This document shows, in pieces, positions 1-6,762 of a stretch of 64,000 bases of DNA. A model generated the notes under the pieces. That model had not been told where the DNA came from. It searched no databases and saw nothing but the letters and a program-made list of their open reading frames with translations. Origin of the DNA: GCA-2861595 sp035536185 (GTDB taxonomy: Bacteria > Actinomycetota > Acidimicrobiia > Acidimicrobiales > GCA-2861595); contig DATLOM010000026.1 of the NCBI GenBank assembly GCA_035536185.1, positions 1-64,000 on the forward strand, read 5' to 3'. Position 1 is the stretch's first letter, and each line of letters starts with the position of its first letter. The translations under genes and the position numbers were made by a program.

Positions 1-1
1 C

Positions 2-206
2 CGGGTCCTCGCCTCGGTTCCCGGCGTGCAGGGAGTGGAGAACGTCTGCATCCGCTGGATCGGCCACGAGCTGCGGGCCGAGGCCGAGATCACCTCCGAT
101 GGCGACCTCAGCTCGGCCGCCGCCCACGACATCGCCGAGGAGGCCTCATCACCGCCTCCTCCACGACGTCCGCCGTCTGGCACAAGCGACGATCCATGAA
201 CATCAG
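2..206 (+). pseudogene. Cation diffusion facilitator C-terminal fragment, frameshifted
   Basis: This is the end of a gene that begins before the window. The first reading frame gives the C-terminal cytoplasmic dimerisation domain of a cation diffusion facilitator metal exporter: a 'VPGVQGVENVCIRWIGHEL' stretch, then 'AEAEI' and 'AAAHDIAEEA'. At about base 150 the similarity jumps to the next frame, where 'HHRLLHDVRRLAQATIHEH' continues the family's final helix and strand. Removing one base restores a continuous domain, so there is either a one-base insertion or a sequencing error. The family exports Zn, Co, Fe or similar divalent metals by proton antiport; the substrate cannot be told from this tail. 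Assignment is from family pattern recall. Confidence 0.6.
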
Positions 207-276
207 AGTAGGCGTCGCGGATACGGACGGAAACTGGGCGACGGCCGGCCAGCGCGTCGGCCAGCGCAGCCGTTGG

Positions 277-660
277 CTAGATCGGGACCACTGTCATGGC
301 GCCGGTCGCATGCCCAGCCAGGTGCCTCAGATCATTCGGGTCGCCCGTGACGATGATGTCGTGGCGCCCCGCAGCCGATTCCACCACCACTGCATCCACG
401 ATGTCGGCTGTGCCCGCCCGCCCGCACAACGCGCCGGCCCATCGCGCCAGCTCGTCGTCGAGCACCTCGCTCTGGCAGGCGTTGAGAGCGCGGGCCAGGA
501 GAGCCTCACGACGCGACCCCCGCCATGCTTGGGCTACGACGACGGTAGGGACGACCGGAACCTCTTCCCGGTCAACCGACCGGCGGAGAAAGGCCCAGGC
601 CGCTCGGTCGTTTCGGGCGAGCGCGATGAGAGCGCCCGTGTCGAGGGTGAGGCCACTCAT
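277..660 (-). CDS. PIN-domain toxin, VapC-like ribonuclease
   Basis: A 127-residue PIN-domain protein, the usual size for VapC. Acidic positions of the fold are visible: 'LDTGAL' near residues 6-11, 'ADIVDAVVVESA' around 84-95 and 'VTGDPNDL' around 104-111. The second acidic position lies in 'VVAQAWRG', where the motif carries Gln, a variant I associate with actinobacterial members. VapC proteins are Mg-dependent RNases held inactive by the partner antitoxin. The start overlaps the stop of the upstream antitoxin by 4 bases (ATGA), so the pair is translationally coupled. The upstream palindrome suggests autoregulation by the complex. Confidence 0.85.
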   Translation of the reverse strand: MSGLTLDTGALIALARNDRAAWAFLRRSVDREEVPVVPTVVVAQAWRGSRREALLARALNACQSEVLDDELARWAGALCGRAGTADIVDAVVVESAAGRHDIIVTGDPNDLRHLAGHATGAMTVVPI

Positions 661-926
661 GACGCCTTGGCCCTGGGGGTCCTCCGGCTCTTGGTTCCTC
701 TGGCCTTAGCGATCTTGCGCTCGACCGCATCAAGTTCCTCCGCGGTGATGGCACCGTGTTTGGCTTCCCAGTTGTCGACCGTGTTTCTCAGGTCTCGCAG
801 GCGGAGCCGGTGGGCGGCGGCGTCTGCCAGCCAGCTGGACAAGGTGACGCCATCGGCTTCTGCGGCAGAGCGGGCCTGCTCGAGCAGCTCATCATCCATC
901 GAAGCGGAGAACTTTTCAGCCGACAT
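657..926 (-). CDS. VapB-like antitoxin
   Basis: An 89-residue protein directly before the PIN toxin and overlapping it by 4 bases. The N-terminal half ('KFSASMDDELLEQARS', then 'GVTLSSWLADAAAHRL') has the ribbon-helix-helix pattern of a DNA-binding strand followed by two helices. The C-terminal part is charged and Lys/Arg-rich ('VERKIAKARGTKSRR'), which would be the toxin-binding and flexible tail. It should neutralise the toxin and repress the operon. There is no clear ribosome binding site before the ATG; the start lies 9 bases from a perfect 20-bp palindrome, so the transcript may be leaderless or nearly so. Confidence 0.8.
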   Translation of the reverse strand: MSAEKFSASMDDELLEQARSAAEADGVTLSSWLADAAAHRLRLRDLRNTVDNWEAKHGAITAEELDAVERKIAKARGTKSRRTPRAKAS

Positions 927-934
927 ACGGCAAT

Positions 935-954
935 CTTACTACCTAGGTAGTAAG
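935..954. promoter_or_regulatory. Palindromic operator of the VapBC-like operon
   Basis: CTTACTACCTAGGTAGTAAG is a perfect 20-bp palindrome placed 9 bp upstream of the antitoxin start. The position is what is expected for the operator bound by the antitoxin or antitoxin/toxin complex. Binding is inferred. Confidence 0.75.
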
Positions 955-1060
955 GCGTCAACAGGCCCCCAGGCCCGGCCATGGCGCGGGCGGAGGCGGT
1001 CTTGAGGTGCTCCCAGAATTGAGCCGGTCTGCCGGTGGTCCGATGTGGACCGCAGCCGGA

Positions 1061-1066
1061 TATAAT
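1061..1066 (+). promoter_or_regulatory. -10 element TATAAT
   Basis: A consensus TATAAT lies 7 bases before the ATG at 1074, so transcription would start at or next to that ATG and give a leaderless mRNA. No convincing -35 element is seen. Confidence 0.5.
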
Positions 1067-1073
1067 TGGACCG

Positions 1074-1234
1074 ATGGTCAGCGTCCAGTTCGAACGAGTC
1101 GAGGCGCTCGAACTGCTTGCCATGACCTGGCTCATCTGAACGACGCCGAAGCGAGAGCGGAGATCTCATTTCGCGTCGCTCTGCTGATGGCCATCCGAGA
1201 CAAGATTGCCCTCGCCCTCTTGGAGGAGCCATGA
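1074..1234 (+). pseudogene. Small leaderless gene, apparently frameshifted, unknown function
   Basis: The ATG at 1074 opens 'MVSVQFERVEALELLAMTW' and hits a stop at 1137-1139. The neighbouring frame continues at once with 'NDAEARAEISFRVALLMAI' and ends at 1234, overlapping the next start by 4 bases (ATGA). Joined, they would make a protein of about 53 residues coupled to the HTH gene that follows. The ATG has a consensus -10 box at the leaderless distance, which argues for a real gene with an indel near 1130. An alternative is an unshifted 75-residue protein starting at 1007. No function is recognised. Confidence 0.4.
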
Positions 1235-1512
1235 CCTACAGCGACGCACAAGTCGCCGCCGCCGTTGCCGCCGTCGAGAAGTATCGAGGTGGCGACACTG
1301 GAGAGCTTGGTGCTGCGCTGGCCGTTGTTGGTCTGAGCGCAGAGAGAGCCGCCAAGGAAACCCAGATCCGCGACGACATGATCCGAGTGGCACACCGAGT
1401 CGGTGCTTCGCTCCGCCAGCTCGCCGAGGTGTCTGGCCTAGATCGCAAGACGGTGACTGCGATCGTCGGCACTGGCGCGCCCGCAAGCGACGAACCGGGC
1501 GGCGCTACCTGA
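1231..1512 (+). CDS. Small helix-turn-helix protein
   Basis: A 93-residue protein. The C-terminal half contains a clear HTH of the type found in small actinobacterial regulators: 'ASLRQLAEVSGLDRKTVTAI' around residues 60-79. The N-terminal half is an Ala-rich helix region with no domain that I recognise. The ATG overlaps the stop of the small upstream gene (ATGA), and 'TTGGAGGAG' just ahead is a strong ribosome binding site. It probably binds DNA; target and partner are unknown. Confidence 0.65.
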   Translation: MTYSDAQVAAAVAAVEKYRGGDTGELGAALAVVGLSAERAAKETQIRDDMIRVAHRVGASLRQLAEVSGLDRKTVTAIVGTGAPASDEPGGAT

Positions 1513-1625
1513 CCAACTCGCAACCTCGGTGGGCAGCCTGCGGAGGCCGAAGGTCAGTTGTGCCCGCCGGCTCGGCGGCGGGCAGACGTGGCCTGCGCGG
1601 CTGCTGCTATGGCCTCGGCCCGTTC

Positions 1626-2507
1626 CTACTTCGCTCGGTCTTGGGCCGCTGTGGCCTCGTGCTCAAGATCGCGGGCGCGCCGAGAGGCCGCTTCCGCCTC
1701 TTCGGCGGCGGCCGTCGCAGCGGCCCGGAGGTCTCGTGCACGGTGCTCAGCGGCGACCGCGGCCCTCTCGGTCTTCCGCGCTCGCTGCTCGGCTTCATCC
1801 GCCTCGGCATCGCGGAGGTGTTGCCGTCGTGCGCGTTCTGGGTCCCGTCGTTCCGCCTGGTCGTGAGCGGTGCTGCCCCGGGCAGGCTCTCCAGGGGCAC
1901 TCTCGGGTGCGCTGCGTTGCTCGTTCGTTCCGGTTCGCGCTGGCGCGGTGCCTGCATCGCCCTTGCTGCTGCCGCCACGGGCCTGCCCGCTTGTCTGCTG
2001 CGCTGCCGCTCCAACGGTGAGGCTCTCCAAGCCGAAGCCAGGCGCATCGTGATCGGCATCGAGCACTCCGGCCACGAGGGCCTCGGCCACGGTCGGATCA
2101 ACAACTGCCGCCTGCAGAGTGGCCGCCATGCGCCGCCGGGACGTGTCCCCCACGGCCCGGCCCGTTGCCTCTAGACGTGCGACGGCCGCCGCGGTGACGG
2201 TATCTATTGATCGCCGCTCTTCCAGCTGCGCGTCGCGGAGCGTCGACGCGTCGCCATCGACCGCTCGCTCCATGGCTGACCGGAGCCTCTGGCCGGCGTC
2301 GAGGACGGCTTGAACCAATTCCGGCCGATCCCTCGCCAGGACATTGAGTGCCCATGCGGTCGCTGGTGGTCTACGCAGGCTGGCCACCGCCGCTGCATCG
2401 TCCTTGCGGTCCTCCCTCCGGAGCTGCTTCACCAACGAGTTGCGCGCGGCAGTGAACTCCTCAGGTTCAACGGCGTAGAGATCCTGTCCGGGCGCCAGTG
2501 GCTCCAT
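1626..2507 (-). CDS. Conserved actinobacterial coiled-coil protein
   Basis: A protein of about 293 residues when started at the internal ATG (2507), which gives 'MEPLAPGQDLYAVEPEEF'; the frame is open to 2555. The N-terminal 150 residues are an ordered, helical region ('TAARNSLVKQLRREDRKD', 'ATAWALNVLARDRPELVQ') that I associate with a conserved hypothetical family of actinobacteria. A Gly/Ser/Thr-rich linker follows at about 190-220. The last 90 residues are an Arg/Glu/Ala-rich coiled coil ('AEEAEAASRRARDLEHEAT'). No signal peptide or membrane segment is seen, so it should be cytoplasmic. Function unknown. Confidence 0.75.
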   Translation of the reverse strand: MEPLAPGQDLYAVEPEEFTAARNSLVKQLRREDRKDDAAAVASLRRPPATAWALNVLARDRPELVQAVLDAGQRLRSAMERAVDGDASTLRDAQLEERRSIDTVTAAAVARLEATGRAVGDTSRRRMAATLQAAVVDPTVAEALVAGVLDADHDAPGFGLESLTVGAAAQQTSGQARGGSSKGDAGTAPARTGTNEQRSAPESAPGEPARGSTAHDQAERRDPERARRQHLRDAEADEAEQRARKTERAAVAAEHRARDLRAAATAAAEEAEAASRRARDLEHEATAAQDRAK

Positions 2508-2555
2508 GCGGCCATTCTCGCTGAGTAGTGCAATTTGCAGCGTTCGCGGGCCCAT

Positions 2556-3406
2556 AGCGGTCGCGAGCGCAGGGCGGCGGTCAGTGTTTCCTCGAGATAG
2601 ACAGCCAAGCGATCAGCGGGATAATGACGCATGTCGTCGTGTCCATAGCCTGATCACGTGGACGCCTACAACAGTCTGCTCCTCGGCAACGCAGCATCGG
2701 GCGTGCGCCATCCACGGAGGCTGACGGCTTATTTGGTAGCTCGAGAGCTTGACGAGGCTCGCGTCCTGGTCAAGTCCGGTGCCGCGGCCGCTCCTTCGGA
2801 AGCTGACCGCAAGGTCAGTGTCACCGAGGACGGTTCTCATTGAGTCCGTTGCACCCAGTAGCGGAGTGGACGAAGCCCCGGAGGTTCATCGTCACCTTTC
2901 CAGTCAGCGTCGTCCAGCCGACGTGCCGCAGGTGCAAGCCAGCTGCGATCACATAGCTGGTGGCGCACATCGCCATGAGGAGCTTCACCGAGTCGCTGTT
3001 GATCTCCAGGCCCTTCGTGACCATGCCGGCGACGACAAGGACCTCAAGGTCCTCAAGCAGGTCGTGGCGAAAAGGTCCATGAGGCCGCAGGGTCCGTGTG
3101 GAAAAACCGGCTCAGCCACGTCTGCGTGAAGCCCGAGGTCGGTTACGCTTCGCTGCCGGCGCCGACGGTGGCAGGGTCGGGAGACAAGGCAGCCGCAGGT
3201 CCCAAAGGCCGCGGCCGCGGGAGCGCAGGCTCCCGGAGCGGGGGCGTCGGCGGTACGGGTCGCTGGGGGTGGAGGCCACCCGCGCCAGCTACCCGAGACG
3301 CCTGACCTCGGGGTGGGATCGGGGTGGGGATCGGGGGTGGGATCGCCACCGCGATTCGACGAGCGTCACGGCCGTGTCCGGCACCGCGACCAGGAACTTG
3401 TCGGCG
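2556..3406. other. Non-coding or unassigned stretch
   Basis: No open frame here has a credible start, a ribosome binding site and protein-like composition together. Short frames of 60-115 codons exist but look like chance frames in GC-rich DNA. The right part holds low-complexity GC-rich DNA and a G-rich tandem repeat at 3309-3344. The region lies downstream of the minus-strand tRNA pair and may carry its transcript end. Confidence 0.4.
3309..3344 (+). repeat. G-rich tandem repeat
   Basis: Three imperfect copies of about 12 bp of the form GGGGTGGGATC. The several runs of three or more G could form a G-quadruplex. It sits about 60 bp beyond the 3' end of tRNA-Lys. Confidence 0.5.
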
Positions 3407-3478
3407 TGCGCCCCCCGGGATTCGAACCCGGAACCTGCGGATTAAGAGTCCGTTGCTCTGCCGTTGAGCTAGAGGCGC
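3407..3478 (-). tRNA. tRNA-Lys (CTT)
   Basis: On the minus strand a complete cloverleaf is seen. The acceptor GCGCCTC pairs with GGGGCGC with one G-U pair, the anticodon loop contains CTT, and the T-arm is CCGGG-TTCGAAT-CCCGG. The discriminator is A and CCA is not encoded. It lies 28 bp downstream of tRNA-His on the same strand, probably cotranscribed with it. Confidence 0.93.
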
Positions 3479-3506
3479 CTGGGGTGAGACTATCGGTGCT
3501 GCTGAG

Positions 3507-3582
3507 GGTGACCGAGGGGATTCGAACCCCCGACATCCAGGATCACAACCTGGCGCTCTAACCGGACTGAGCTACGGCCACC
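3507..3582 (-). tRNA. tRNA-His (GTG)
   Basis: The acceptor stem GTGGCCG pairs with CGGTCAC, with the extra 5' G (G-1) opposite a C discriminator, the identity mark of tRNA-His. The anticodon is GTG, and the T-loop is TTCGAAT. CCA is not encoded. Confidence 0.93.
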
Positions 3583-3663
3583 GTGGGCTCGTCCAGCATG
3601 GCACATATGCAAGACTCTCCAGATGAGTAGGCAGGGGCACAGGGGCCTCATCGAGAGCAGGTC

Positions 3664-5274
3664 ATGAGCGAGCTTCTCGTCCGGCCGGCCGAGCCCAACA
3701 AGGCCGCCCCTGTCGTGGTTCCCGGGCCGGTCCTGGTCGTCGACTTCGGTGCTCAGTACGCCCAGCTCATCGCCCGGCGGGTACGCGAGGCGCATGTGTT
3801 CAGCGAGATCGTCCCTCATACCGCGTCCCTCGAGGAGCTGACGGCTAAGCGCCCCTCTGCCATCATCCTCTCGGGGGGGCCGGCGAGCGTCTACGCGGAG
3901 GATGCACCGCACGTGGACCCCCAGATCTTCTCGAGTGGGATCCCCGTTCTTGGCATCTGTTACGGCTTCCAGGCCATGGCGTCGGCTCTCGGTGGTGAGG
4001 TTCACCGGACCGACGTCGCCGAGTTCGGTCGCACGGAGGCCGCCCTCGAGACGGACTCGGTGCTCGGTGCCGGCCAGGAGCAGACCCAGACGGTGTGGAT
4101 GTCCCACCGGGATTCGGTGGCCTCGGCTCCGGACGGCTTCGAGGTGGTCGGTTCCACGGCCGGCGCCAAGGTGGCGGCCTTCGAGGATCCTGACCGGCAG
4201 TTGTTCGGCGTGCAGTGGCACCCCGAGGTGCTCCACACCGCCGGAGGCCAGCGCATGCTCGAGAGCTTCCTGTTCCGGGGGGCCCGCCTCACTGCCAACT
4301 GGACACCGGCCAGCATCATCGAGGACACCGTCGCCGCCGTGCGCCGCACCGTCGGCAGCCGGCACGTCCTCTGTGCTCTTTCGGGAGGAGTCGACTCAGC
4401 GGTCGCGGCCGCGCTTGTGCACCGGGCCGTGGGCGACCAGCTCACCTGTGTCTTCGTCGACCACGGCCTTCTTCGCCAGGGCGAACGCGAGCAGGTCGAG
4501 CGTGACTACGTGGCCGCAACCGGGATCAAGCTCGACGTGGTGGACAGCAGGGAGCGCTTCCTCACCGCGCTGGCAGGAGTCTCCGACCCGGAGACCAAGC
4601 GCAAGATCATCGGCCGCGAGTTCATCCGGGTGTTCGAGGAGTCGGCGGCGGATCTCATCAGGCGCGAGAACCACAACGACACGATCGAGTTCCTCGTTCA
4701 GGGAACGCTGTACCCCGACGTGGTCGAGTCCGGCGGCGGGACCGGCACCGCCAACATCAAGACCCACCACAACGTCGGCGGCATCCCCGAAGACGTTCAG
4801 TTCTCCTTGATCGAGCCGCTCCGTACCCTTTTCAAGGACGAGGTCCGAGCCGTCGGACTGGAGCTGGGGCTGCCGGAGGAGATCGTCTGGCGCCATCCTT
4901 TCCCCGGCCCAGGCCTCGCCATCCGGATCATCGGCGAGGTCACCGCCGAACGCCTGGAGACACTCCGTGCCGCCGACGCCATCGCCCGAGAGGAACTAGC
5001 CGCCACCGAGCACCAGCGCAGCGTCTGGCAGTTCCCGGTGATCCTGCTCGCCGACATCCGCTCGGTCGGGGTGCAGGGCGACGATCGCACCTACGGCCAC
5101 CCGATCGTCCTCCGGCCGGTGAGCAGCGAGGACGCCATGACCGCCGACTGGTCCCGCCTGCCCTACGACCTCATCGAGCGCATCTCCACCCGCATCACCA
5201 ACGAGGTCACCGCCGTCAACCGCGTCGTGCTCGACGTCACCAGCAAGCCACCGGCCACGATCGAGTGGGAGTGA
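3664..5274 (+). CDS. guaA: GMP synthase (glutamine-hydrolysing)
   Basis: This enzyme converts XMP to GMP using ATP and glutamine, the last step of guanine nucleotide synthesis. The protein has 536 residues, close to the usual 510-530. It starts with a class I glutamine amidotransferase domain: 'GICYGF' carries the nucleophile Cys99, and 'FGVQWHPEV' carries His186 and Glu188. The ATP-pyrophosphatase domain follows with the P-loop 'SGGVDS' at about 240-245. The C-terminal dimerisation domain ends in 'SKPPATIEWE', the family's typical XMP-binding tail. AGCAGG before the ATG serves as ribosome binding site. It is convergent with the sigma-like gene, 11 bp away. Fully intact. Confidence 0.97.
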   Translation: MSELLVRPAEPNKAAPVVVPGPVLVVDFGAQYAQLIARRVREAHVFSEIVPHTASLEELTAKRPSAIILSGGPASVYAEDAPHVDPQIFSSGIPVLGICYGFQAMASALGGEVHRTDVAEFGRTEAALETDSVLGAGQEQTQTVWMSHRDSVASAPDGFEVVGSTAGAKVAAFEDPDRQLFGVQWHPEVLHTAGGQRMLESFLFRGARLTANWTPASIIEDTVAAVRRTVGSRHVLCALSGGVDSAVAAALVHRAVGDQLTCVFVDHGLLRQGEREQVERDYVAATGIKLDVVDSRERFLTALAGVSDPETKRKIIGREFIRVFEESAADLIRRENHNDTIEFLVQGTLYPDVVESGGGTGTANIKTHHNVGGIPEDVQFSLIEPLRTLFKDEVRAVGLELGLPEEIVWRHPFPGPGLAIRIIGEVTAERLETLRAADAIAREELAATEHQRSVWQFPVILLADIRSVGVQGDDRTYGHPIVLRPVSSEDAMTADWSRLPYDLIERISTRITNEVTAVNRVVLDVTSKPPATIEWE

Positions 5275-5285
5275 ACCGCTAGCGG

Positions 5286-6336
5286 TCAGCTTGCAGGCGG
5301 GCGCTTCAGCTTCCGCAGAGCGCGTTCCTCCAGCTCGCGAATCCGATCCGGGGTGAGGTTGAGATGTCGGGCGACCTCCGGCCAGGCTTCTGGGCTCACC
5401 ACGGTCGAGGCCGAACCGCAACCGCAGAATGTCCCTCTCACGGGGATCAAGAGGTTCGAGCATCCGGGCGATTTCTTGCGGAAGCCCGCCTACGTCTTGC
5501 TTTTGGCGCCCTGGTTCCATGACGGCCAAGTTGGGTGCCGGAGCATCAATGATCGTGGTGATGGCGTGGCGGATCCACCAGGTGGCATAGCTCGAGAACT
5601 GAAATCCGCGCTGACAATTGAAGTGCTCGACGGCGTGGAGGAGACCAAGGTTTCCCTCTTGGACGAGATCGAGTAGCGGAATCCCAGTTGTCTCATACTT
5701 CCTGGCGATCTTCACGACCAGCCTCAGGTTGGACTGGACGACGGTTCGTCGCGCCTCATCACCCTCCTCCACGTGGGCGCGCAACTCAGCGCGACGAACT
5801 CCTAACAGGTCGTTCGACTGCTCCAGCTCTTGACTGGCCGCGACACCCGCCTCCATCACGTCCGCCAGGCGCATTTCGTCTTCATTCGTGAGCCGGGGGT
5901 ACCGGTCTATTTCGTCCAGGTAGATCCGCACCAACTCACCGTCCCCCCGTTCTGACGACCACACCTCCCTATTTGGTGGATGGTGGCTGATCCGCTCAGA
6001 AAGCCATGCCAAGGTCGCTTCGACGGTCGCCTCGCCGGTGGCAATCGCTCGAAGATGGGCTCGCGTCTCTTCTGCCGGGTCGAGGTCGACGTCGAAGTTC
6101 ACCGTCTGGAGGAATTGGACGGCGACAAGCAGCGCCAGTGCGCGGTTCTTGGACCGCGCCGGCCGCTGCTTCAAAAACCCGTGGAGCAGGCCCGCTGCCT
6201 CCTCGGCGGGTGATACGCCATCACCAGAAGCGGCCTGCAGGATCTCGGCTACAGAATCCAGGTCGAGGAACTCGGCCACTTCGGCCGGTGGCACATCCAG
6301 CAGCACGCACTGCGATGGCGCCAACGTCCACGACAT
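5286..6336 (-). CDS. Sigma-70-like factor with Doc/Fic-like N-terminal extension, frameshifted in region 4
   Basis: Residues 131-165 match sigma region 1.2 ('RIYLDEIDRYPRLTNEDEM'). Residues 194-265 match region 2, including 'NLRLVVKIARKYE', 'DLVQEGNLGLLHAVEHF' and the -10 recognition stretch 'FSSYATWWIRHAI'. Region 3 is almost absent: only about 20 residues separate region 2 from region 4.1 ('LDPRERDILRLRFGL'). After 'GEPRSL' the frame must shift by one base, near 5380-5386, to reach the region 4.2 helix-turn-helix 'VARHLNLTPDRIRELEERAL' and the stop at 5286. Without the shift the protein runs into guaA antisense. The first 115 residues are not sigma-like. Around residues 50-85 they resemble the end of a Doc/Fic fold (H52-x-F54, K63-N-R, then a hydrophobic helix), but the canonical HPFxxGNK loop is not intact. 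It follows an RHH gene by 13 bp. Confidence 0.7.
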
Positions 6337-6349
6337 CGAGGTGTCCCAA

Positions 6350-6574
6350 CTATTCGTCGTCCTCGGTCAGAGAGTCGAGGAGCTGCCTGTGCCGGACGAG
6401 ACTTTCCCGCACTAAGCGGGCAAACTTGGGGTCCTGCTGGCGACGGCGGATGTGCTCGCCGATGGCCTCACGGACGACATCGGACACGGTCCGCCCTTCG
6501 ACGTTCGCCACCGCATGTAGCCGCTCGGCCAGCACTGGGTCGAGACGGAGCAACAACTTCTTCGCTTCGGCCAT
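6350..6574 (-). CDS. Ribbon-helix-helix antitoxin-like regulator
   Basis: A 74-residue protein with the RHH pattern: a basic/hydrophobic strand ('KKLLLRLDPVLAERLHAVAN') and a helix-turn-helix stretch ('EGRTVSDVVREAIGEHIRRR'). The acidic C-terminus ends in 'SLTEDDE'. It has a strong ribosome binding site (AGGAGGA, 8 bases ahead). It is 13 bp upstream of the Doc-like/sigma gene, so the two probably form an operon. Size, fold and position fit an antitoxin that represses its own promoter. If so, its partner would be the N-terminal extension of the sigma-like protein. Confidence 0.75.
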   Translation of the reverse strand: MAEAKKLLLRLDPVLAERLHAVANVEGRTVSDVVREAIGEHIRRRQQDPKFARLVRESLVRHRQLLDSLTEDDE

Positions 6575-6599
6575 GCACGTCCTCCTGTCCCAAGGGAGT

Positions 6600-6615
6600 A
6601 TATCAAGATATCAAG
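6600..6615. promoter_or_regulatory. Direct-repeat operator of the RHH/sigma operon
   Basis: ATATCAAG occurs twice head to tail (6600-6607, 6608-6615) just upstream of the RHH gene. On the minus strand the repeats lie across a TATACT that could be the -10 element. Two adjacent 8-bp repeats suit binding by two RHH dimers. Binding is inferred. Confidence 0.55.
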
Positions 6616-6671
6616 TAACCGTAAGGCGAGCTAATCTGAGTCATCTACGCTCTGTCGAACATCGGGTGAAT

Positions 6672-6748
6672 GCCTCCGTAGCTCAGTGGAACAGAGCGGC
6701 TGCCTTCTAAGCAGCGGGTCGCAGGTTCGAGTCCTGCCGGGGGCGCCA
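6672..6748 (+). tRNA. tRNA-Arg (TCT), integration target
   Basis: A full cloverleaf with acceptor GCCTCCG/CGGGGGC, anticodon stem GCTGC/GCAGC with loop CTTCTAA (anticodon TCT), T-arm GCAGG-TTCGAGT-CCTGC, discriminator G and encoded CCA (6746-6748). The last 16 bases are the left copy of a 17-bp direct repeat that also occurs at 17360, so the gene is the attachment target of the element to its right. It remains complete after integration. Confidence 0.93.
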
Positions 6749-6749
6749 A
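6733..6749 (+). repeat. attL core (tRNA-Arg 3' end)
   Basis: The left copy of the 17-bp direct repeat. It forms the last 16 bases of tRNA-Arg, including CCA, plus one base. Confidence 0.8.
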
Positions 6750-6750
6750 G

Positions 6751-6762
6751 CAGATGGGAAAC
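6751..6762 (+). repeat. Left attP arm (inverted repeat)
   Basis: CAGATGGGAAAC, one base inside the left core. Its exact reverse complement lies 8 bp inside the right core. The pair would flank the core symmetrically in the excised circle. Confidence 0.7.

Noticed and set aside
2821..3024. A 67-codon minus-strand frame in the unassigned region
   Set aside because: No ribosome binding site, no family pattern, and competing frames of similar length on both strands.
5275..5286. 12-bp palindrome ACCGCTAGCGGT between guaA and the sigma-like gene, as a terminator
   Set aside because: There is no room for a loop and no T run; too short to call.
6707..6748. Protein tail '...RPRQDSNLRPAA' as a genuine conserved domain
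   Set aside because: It is the translated complement of a tRNA gene, a well-known annotation artefact.
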